The notes under the pieces were generated by a model that saw nothing but the letters and a program-made list of their open reading frames with translations, did no database searches and was not told the origin of the DNA. Shown in pieces: positions 59,310 to 64,000 of a stretch of DNA of 64,000 nucleotides (within the stretch, counting starts at the first letter, position 1; every line of letters starts with the position of its first letter). The position numbers and the translations under genes are program-made. Source of the DNA: Flavobacterium erciyesense (GTDB lineage Bacteria; Bacteroidota; Bacteroidia; Flavobacteriales; Flavobacteriaceae). The stretch is taken from assembly GCF_018069925.1 (NCBI RefSeq), contig NZ_JAGPXB010000005.1:62001-126000 (forward strand), read 5' to 3'.

Positions 59310-61686
59310 GTAATCGCTGAACTATTTCGAACAAAGTTTCTTTTTTTATAGGTTTTGTAATGTAATCATTCATACCTATTTCTTTAACTCGATCTCTGGT
59401 AGTTTCCATTACGTCTGCGGTAACGGCCACAATTGGTACATTGGTATTTTGCATTCCTGCCTCGCCGTTTCTTATTGCAATTGCGGCTTCATAACCATCC
59501 ATAATTGGCATCTGCAAATCCATTAGAATCAAATCATAATCACTTTCCAATAGAAAATCAATGGCCTCTTGACCATTATTTGCGTAGGCTACATTAGTGT
59601 TTAGCCATTTTTTGGTAATCATTTTTATAACCATCTGATTAATCGGGTTATCCTCTACAACCAAAATAGATTTACCAGACAAATCATACTCAATCACCGT
59701 TTTAATAGGCTTGAATTTTTCAACATCCTTCAAAACAGCAAAATCAAGAGCTATTACGCAGGTCGTACCAACATCAACTGTGCTATTAATTCGGACTTGT
59801 CCTTTTTGCATATCAACCAAGGTTTTAACGATATATAAACCCAAACCTAAACCACCAAATTTTCGTTTGTTATTGATATCATTTTGCGAAAAAGAATCAA
59901 AAATACTTCCAATTTTTCTTTTGGAAATCCCAATTCCAGTATCAGAAACAGTCAATACCACATGAGCATTATTACCCTCAATGATTTCGCAACTTATAGT
60001 AAATTTGACATGACCTTGACCTGTAAATTTTATAGCATTATTCAAGACATTGTTGACAATTTGAACAAATCTATTTACGTCTCCTTCCACACGATCGGGA
60101 AAAGTACCACTTTGCACAAACTCAAACTCGAGTCCTTTGTCTTTGGCGCGATAAATGGCATTATTTTTTAAATTATTCAATACTTCAAGAAGATTGAAAG
60201 GACTTTTATCTAATCTTAGTTCTCCTTTTTCAATTTTAGAAAAGTCTAAAATATCGTTTACAGAACTCAATAAACTGTGCGAAGAGTATTTAATAATTTG
60301 ACAATTTTCTCGAATTTTATCATCTTGAACCTCAGTAGAAATATTTTCGATTAAGTTTAAAATGGCATTCAGCGGCGTCCGCAATTCATGACTTATGTTC
60401 GATAAGAAGTACGATTTCAAATCGTTCATCTCTTCAGAACGAACCAAAGCAAGACGATTTAATTCGTTTTTTTCGTTCTTAAGATTTCGAATTAAATTAG
60501 ACATTGATAATGATAGAAAGATTACCTCAAGTGCTGTACCTAATTTAGAGCTATTTTGTGTAAAAAAAGTAATAGGTAACAATCCAAAATTGTATAATAG
60601 AAAAACACCAAAACCTAAAATTAAAAACAAAATTCCTACCGTAAAATAGGAGTCTACCGGTTTTTTAGTATAATATAAAAAACCTATTGAATACACAATA
60701 AGTAATAAAAAAACTAAAGTTAAGACGTTTACTAATACATAAGAAAACAACAAAATACTCGGTAAAAAAAACACGGAAAATAGGAGAAAAATCAACAAAC
60801 CATAGGCCACCTTAAAAAGCATATAGATTGTTTTACTGTTTTCTTTAATTTTCAAGTATAGTTGGCTGTACATACCTGTCAAAAACACTGCAACGATAGC
60901 AATAAGCAAAATGGCATGTTTAGAAAACCAACTTCCATCAGACACCACTAGTTTATAAAAGAAACCATCTAATGCAAATTGTAAAAAACCAACAAACAAG
61001 ACATACAAACTGTAAAAAAGAAAGATTTTTTCCTTTAAAGCCAAGAAGAAGAAAAAGTAAATAATGGCAACAATCAATAACATGCCATAGAATATACCGA
61101 AAAATAGATTTTCATTAGCCAACTTAGCAACGTAACTATCCGTTGAGTAAATCAGCATTGGAGTTTTAAGAACCTCGCCATCACTCTTCAAATGCAAATA
61201 CAAATCAAACTGACTATTTGGAGGTAGAGTTAATTCAAAAATTGATTTTCGACTAGTAAAGTCACGACTCTCGAAGGGTTTTGCGTCTCCACTAATTTTT
61301 TTGGTGGTTTTACCAGTTATACGATCAATAACATACAATTCAACGACATCAGTCATTGGTCTTGCCGTTTCTAAATAATAATGAAACTCCACATTTGTAG
61401 CGTTTGCTATACCTGTTTTTAACCAAAAATGATGTTGTGAGAAACCTAAATCATCATTTTCAGTCTGCAAAGGAGTAGGTTTAAAACTATCAAAACCTTT
61501 TGTCACTTGCTCAATAGTTAAAACACGATCTTCAACGTCAATTATAGAAGTATACTCGTGTAAAGAAAACGTATTTAATGAAGTATTACTTTTTATAACA
61601 AATTGTGCTCGGGAATTAACAGAGAGTAAAATAACTAAAACCAAACCCAAAAAAGCGAAATTATTTTTTGTCTTTTTTTCTCCCAT
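59302..61686 (-). CDS. 7TM-DISM hybrid histidine kinase with receiver domain
   Basis: This 794-residue protein has a signal peptide, a 7TMR-DISMED2-type extracellular domain (about 35-180), seven membrane helices (about 190-400), a HisKA domain with His433 in SNISHELRTPLNA and a HATPase domain. The HATPase domain has N-box VNNVLNNAIKFTG, DTGIGI and GGLGLGLYIVKTL. A C-terminal receiver (669-794) has phosphoacceptor Asp723 in LILMDLQMPIMDGYEA and Lys110-equivalent in DYITKPIK. It lacks a DNA-binding output, so it must hand the phosphate to another protein. DISM kinases are linked to carbohydrate or small-molecule sensing. Confidence 0.94.
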   Translation of the reverse strand: MGEKKTKNNFAFLGLVLVILLSVNSRAQFVIKSNTSLNTFSLHEYTSIIDVEDRVLTIEQVTKGFDSFKPTPLQTENDDLGFSQHHFWLKTGIANATNVEFHYYLETARPMTDVVELYVIDRITGKTTKKISGDAKPFESRDFTSRKSIFELTLPPNSQFDLYLHLKSDGEVLKTPMLIYSTDSYVAKLANENLFFGIFYGMLLIVAIIYFFFFLALKEKIFLFYSLYVLFVGFLQFALDGFFYKLVVSDGSWFSKHAILLIAIVAVFLTGMYSQLYLKIKENSKTIYMLFKVAYGLLIFLLFSVFFLPSILLFSYVLVNVLTLVFLLLIVYSIGFLYYTKKPVDSYFTVGILFLILGFGVFLLYNFGLLPITFFTQNSSKLGTALEVIFLSLSMSNLIRNLKNEKNELNRLALVRSEEMNDLKSYFLSNISHELRTPLNAILNLIENISTEVQDDKIRENCQIIKYSSHSLLSSVNDILDFSKIEKGELRLDKSPFNLLEVLNNLKNNAIYRAKDKGLEFEFVQSGTFPDRVEGDVNRFVQIVNNVLNNAIKFTGQGHVKFTISCEIIEGNNAHVVLTVSDTGIGISKRKIGSIFDSFSQNDINNKRKFGGLGLGLYIVKTLVDMQKGQVRINSTVDVGTTCVIALDFAVLKDVEKFKPIKTVIEYDLSGKSILVVEDNPINQMVIKMITKKWLNTNVAYANNGQEAIDFLLESDYDLILMDLQMPIMDGYEAAIAIRNGEAGMQNTNVPIVAVTADVMETTRDRVKEIGMNDYITKPIKKETLFEIVQRLLS

Positions 61687-61921
61687 ACTGCTATAATTCT
61701 AGAATCCCTGCGATGATATTTACGTGCGAATCGCACATTTGGTTTTACTTGACAAGCTAAAGTTAATTATAAAAAAGACACAAAAGTAAAATTTAATAAA
61801 AGGTTTTAGTGAAAAACACTATTAAAAAACAAAATCGAATTGATTCGTGAATAAATTGTACTGCTACTAAAACAAGAAAGTAATTTACTTGTATCGTTTC
61901 CCTAGGCCTTCTGCAAATTAT

Positions 61922-61929
61922 TATATTTG
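61922..61929 (+). promoter_or_regulatory. -7 box of the rdgB promoter
   Basis: TATATTTG matches TAnnTTTG and lies 18 bp before the ATG at 61948. A -33 TTG at the usual spacing is not evident. Confidence 0.45.
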
Positions 61930-61947
61930 CTAAAATAAACAGATATC

Positions 61948-62526
61948 ATGAAAATAGTTTTTGCCTCCAACAACCCAAATAAAATAGCCGAATTACAAAG
62001 CATGATGCCAGACAGCATTACCATAATGTCACTGGAAAGTATTGGTTGTCATGAAGAAATCCCCGAAACTGCATCCACAATTGAAGGCAATGCCATTTTA
62101 AAAGCGAATTACGTTACCCAAAACTACGGCTATGATTGTTTTGCCGATGACACAGGTCTTGAAGTAGCTGCATTGAATGGCGAACCGGGAGTTTATAGCG
62201 CCAGATATGCCGGAGAGCAACGCAATGCTGATGACAATATGAACAAACTTTTAGGAGCACTTGCAACCAAAAATGATCGAAGTGCTCAGTTCAAAACAGT
62301 TATTGCACTGAACCTTAACGGAGAACAGCATCTTTTTACAGGAATTGCAAAAGGAGAAATAACAACTGAAAAAATTGGTAATGAAGGCTTTGGATACGAC
62401 CCAATTTTTCAACCCGAAGGATATCAAGAAACATTCGCTCAATTGCCCCTGAGCTTGAAGAACAAAATCAGTCATAGAGGTAAAGCAACACAGCAATTGC
62501 TTGATTTTCTTCGTGAAAAAAAATAG
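61948..62526 (+). CDS. rdgB: XTP/dITP diphosphatase (RdgB/HAM1 family)
   Basis: This 192-residue house-cleaning enzyme hydrolyses XTP, dITP and other non-canonical purine nucleotides to monophosphates. The N-terminal SNNPNKIAEL, FADDTGLEVAALNGEPGVYS with the general-base Asp and metal-binding acidic residues, and the C-terminal FGYDPIFQPEGY and KISHRGKA blocks are diagnostic. It has the usual length. It is a single gene with its own -7 box. The next gene, a helicase, has its own -7 box too. Confidence 0.96.
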   Translation: MKIVFASNNPNKIAELQSMMPDSITIMSLESIGCHEEIPETASTIEGNAILKANYVTQNYGYDCFADDTGLEVAALNGEPGVYSARYAGEQRNADDNMNKLLGALATKNDRSAQFKTVIALNLNGEQHLFTGIAKGEITTEKIGNEGFGYDPIFQPEGYQETFAQLPLSLKNKISHRGKATQQLLDFLREKK

Positions 62527-62702
62527 CACTGTTGAAACATAACATTTTTACAACAATTCCATACTAAACAAGTCATAATTTAACACATTATTTTTTAAAA
62601 AGCCTTTATCTATTTGAACAACAAAACATAACTTTCTGATAATCAAATTGTAATAAAACCACAAATCTTCAGATTGCATTAGTTTATATGGATATTTTAG
62701 AG

Positions 62703-62710
62703 TAATTTTG
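62703..62710 (+). promoter_or_regulatory. -7 box of the second DEAD-box helicase gene
   Basis: TAATTTTG matches TAnnTTTG and sits 21 bp before the ATG at 62732. This implies a very short leader. Confidence 0.45.
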
Positions 62711-62731
62711 CACCCTATTTTAAAAATACAT

Positions 62732-64000
62732 ATGAATAAATTTGAACAATTAGGATTGAGTGAATCGTTACTGAAGGCGGTTTTAGATCTAGGATTTGAA
62801 AATCCGAGCGAAGTACAGGAGAAAGCGATTCCCCTATTATTGGAAAAAGATACAGATATGGTTGCGTTGGCTCAGACAGGGACAGGGAAAACGGCAGCTT
62901 TTGGTTTTCCAGTTATCCAAAAAATTGATGCTAACAACAGAAACACACAAGCATTAATTTTATCTCCAACGCGCGAGTTGTGTTTGCAGATTACCAACGA
63001 ACTTAAAAACTACTCTAAATACGAAAAAGGTATTAATGTGGTAGCAGTTTACGGTGGAGCTAGCATTACAGAACAAGCTAGAGAAATAAAGAGAGGCGCA
63101 CAAATCATTGTGGCAACTCCAGGAAGAATGCAAGACATGATTAACAGAGGTTTAGTAAACATCACTGGAATCAACTACTGCATTCTAGATGAAGCAGATG
63201 AGATGCTAAACATGGGATTCTACGAAGACATTGTTAACATTTTATCTACAACTCCAGACGACAAAAACACTTGGTTATTCTCTGCAACTATGCCTGCTGA
63301 AGTAGCACGTATTGGTAAGCAATTTATGACCGATCCAGTTGAAGTAACTGTAGGTGCTAAAAACTCTGGTTCAAACACAGTATCACACGAATTTTACTTA
63401 GTTAACGCACGTGATCGTTACGAAGCTCTAAAGCGTTTGGCCGATGCAAATCCTGATATCTTTTCAGTTGTTTTTTGTCGTACCAAAAGAGACACACAAG
63501 CAGTTGCTGAAAAATTGATTGAAGACGGATATAGCGCTGCAGCACTGCACGGAGATTTATCTCAAGCACAGCGTGATGGAGTTATGAAATCGTTCCGTGG
63601 TCGTCAAATTCAAATGCTTGTAGCTACTGACGTTGCCGCTCGTGGAATTGATGTTGATAACATTACACACGTAGTAAACTATCAATTACCTGACGAAATT
63701 GAAACTTATAACCACCGTTCTGGCCGTACAGGTCGTGCAGGTCGTTTAGGAACATCAATTGTTATTGTTACCAAAAGTGAATTGCGTAAAATTTCTTCCA
63801 TCGAAAGAATTATTAAGCAAAAATTCGAAGAAAAAGTTATTCCATCAGGAATCGAAATCTGCGAAATTCAATTGTTGCACTTAGCTACAAAAATAAAAGA
63901 TACTGAGGTTGATCACGAAATTGACAACTATTTACCAGCTATCAACAGTGTTCTTGAAGGTTTATCTAAAGAAGAGTTGATCAAGAAAATGGTTTCAGTT
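62732..64000 (+). CDS. DEAD-box RNA helicase, N-terminal part (runs off the window)
   Basis: 423 codons are in the window with no stop, so the gene continues. The core is complete. The Q motif is FENPSEVQEKAIP, motif I is AQTGTGKT, Ia is SPTREL, Ib is TPGRM, II is DEADEML, III is SAT and VI is YNHRSGRTGRAG. The start MNKFEQLGLSESLLKAVLDL is the usual DeaD/CsdA-like opening. The region after the core (SGIEICEIQLLHLATKIKDT) resembles the CsdA/DeaD extension, so a CsdA-type cold-stress or ribosome-assembly helicase is likely. It has the normal DEAD motif, unlike the DEFD helicase at 18179. Confidence 0.94.
   Translation, partial: MNKFEQLGLSESLLKAVLDLGFENPSEVQEKAIPLLLEKDTDMVALAQTGTGKTAAFGFPVIQKIDANNRNTQALILSPTRELCLQITNELKNYSKYEKGINVVAVYGGASITEQAREIKRGAQIIVATPGRMQDMINRGLVNITGINYCILDEADEMLNMGFYEDIVNILSTTPDDKNTWLFSATMPAEVARIGKQFMTDPVEVTVGAKNSGSNTVSHEFYLVNARDRYEALKRLADANPDIFSVVFCRTKRDTQAVAEKLIEDGYSAAALHGDLSQAQRDGVMKSFRGRQIQMLVATDVAARGIDVDNITHVVNYQLPDEIETYNHRSGRTGRAGRLGTSIVIVTKSELRKISSIERIIKQKFEEKVIPSGIEICEIQLLHLATKIKDTEVDHEIDNYLPAINSVLEGLSKEELIKKMVSV

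Noticed and set aside
1..64000. tRNA, rRNA, tmRNA or CRISPR
   Set aside because: I saw no cloverleaf with a T-loop GGTTCGAATCC-like motif, no rRNA core sequence and no regular short repeats with unique spacers.

Overview
The window is AT-rich bacterial DNA that reads as a member of the genus Flavobacterium or a close relative in Flavobacteriaceae (Bacteroidota). Supporting signs are SusC/SusD and other TonB-dependent receptors, a beta-glucan utilisation locus, flavobacterial families (TIGR02757, DUF4834, DUF6146-like, BatA-like), a serine-palmitoyltransferase-type enzyme expected for sphingolipids or sulfonolipids, and promoters carrying the Bacteroidota -7 box TAnnTTTG instead of a sigma70 -10 box. 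No rRNA, tRNA, CRISPR array, prophage or complete insertion sequence was seen.

Layout. 1-4250: topoisomerase IV genes parE and parC on the minus strand, separated by three accessory genes: a lipoprotein, a 59-aa peptide and a DUF1016 nuclease-like protein whose start codon region repeats that of parC. 4250-5815: an FMN reductase set among repeats. 5815-20730: mostly housekeeping genes (ychF, an outer-membrane receptor, ferredoxin, LuxC-like acyl-CoA reductase, serC, serA, msrA, a LolD-type ABC ATPase, a DEAD-box helicase, a beta-propeller lactonase) and small conserved flavobacterial genes. 20900-25160: a plus-strand cluster with a BatA/vWA membrane protein, a dihydroorotase homologue that lacks all four histidine metal ligands, a small membrane protein and an esterase. 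25200-30360: an MBL-fold hydrolase, a conserved 486-aa protein of unknown role, bcp, an endonuclease III without its iron-sulfur cysteines, and an ECF sigma factor followed by an unlisted 47-aa gene.

30728-44730 is a complete minus-strand polysaccharide utilisation locus, probably for laminarin or another beta-1,3-glucan. In transcription order it holds a one-protein sensor/regulator (beta-propeller, Y_Y_Y, LuxR-type HTH), SusC, SusD, a surface glycan-binding lipoprotein with two near-identical C-terminal modules, a PKD-GH16 lipoprotein, a GH3 beta-glucosidase and a secreted GH16. The sensor would detect oligosaccharide in the periplasm. SusCD and the binding lipoprotein capture and import glucan cut by the surface GH16. 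GH3 finishes it to glucose. Inverted repeats between regulator and susC are candidate control sites.

44900-64000: uvrA, an outer-membrane protein, an envelope-glycan set (flippase, glycosyltransferase, YfhO-type membrane protein), a GNAT-like protein, the sphingolipid/sulfonolipid-type acyltransferase, a NYN-LOTUS ribonuclease-like protein convergent with a 7TM-DISM hybrid histidine kinase, rdgB, and the start of a second DEAD-box helicase.

Five intergenic copies of one palindromic element (about 83-145 bp) and a separate tandem repeat of about 100 bp are the main non-coding structures. I found no clear-cut new multi-gene defence or mobile system. The strongest leads are the parC start duplication with the DUF1016 gene, the sigma-factor-linked peptide, the histidine-less dihydroorotase homologue, the dispersed palindromic element and the operator-like repeats of the glucan locus.
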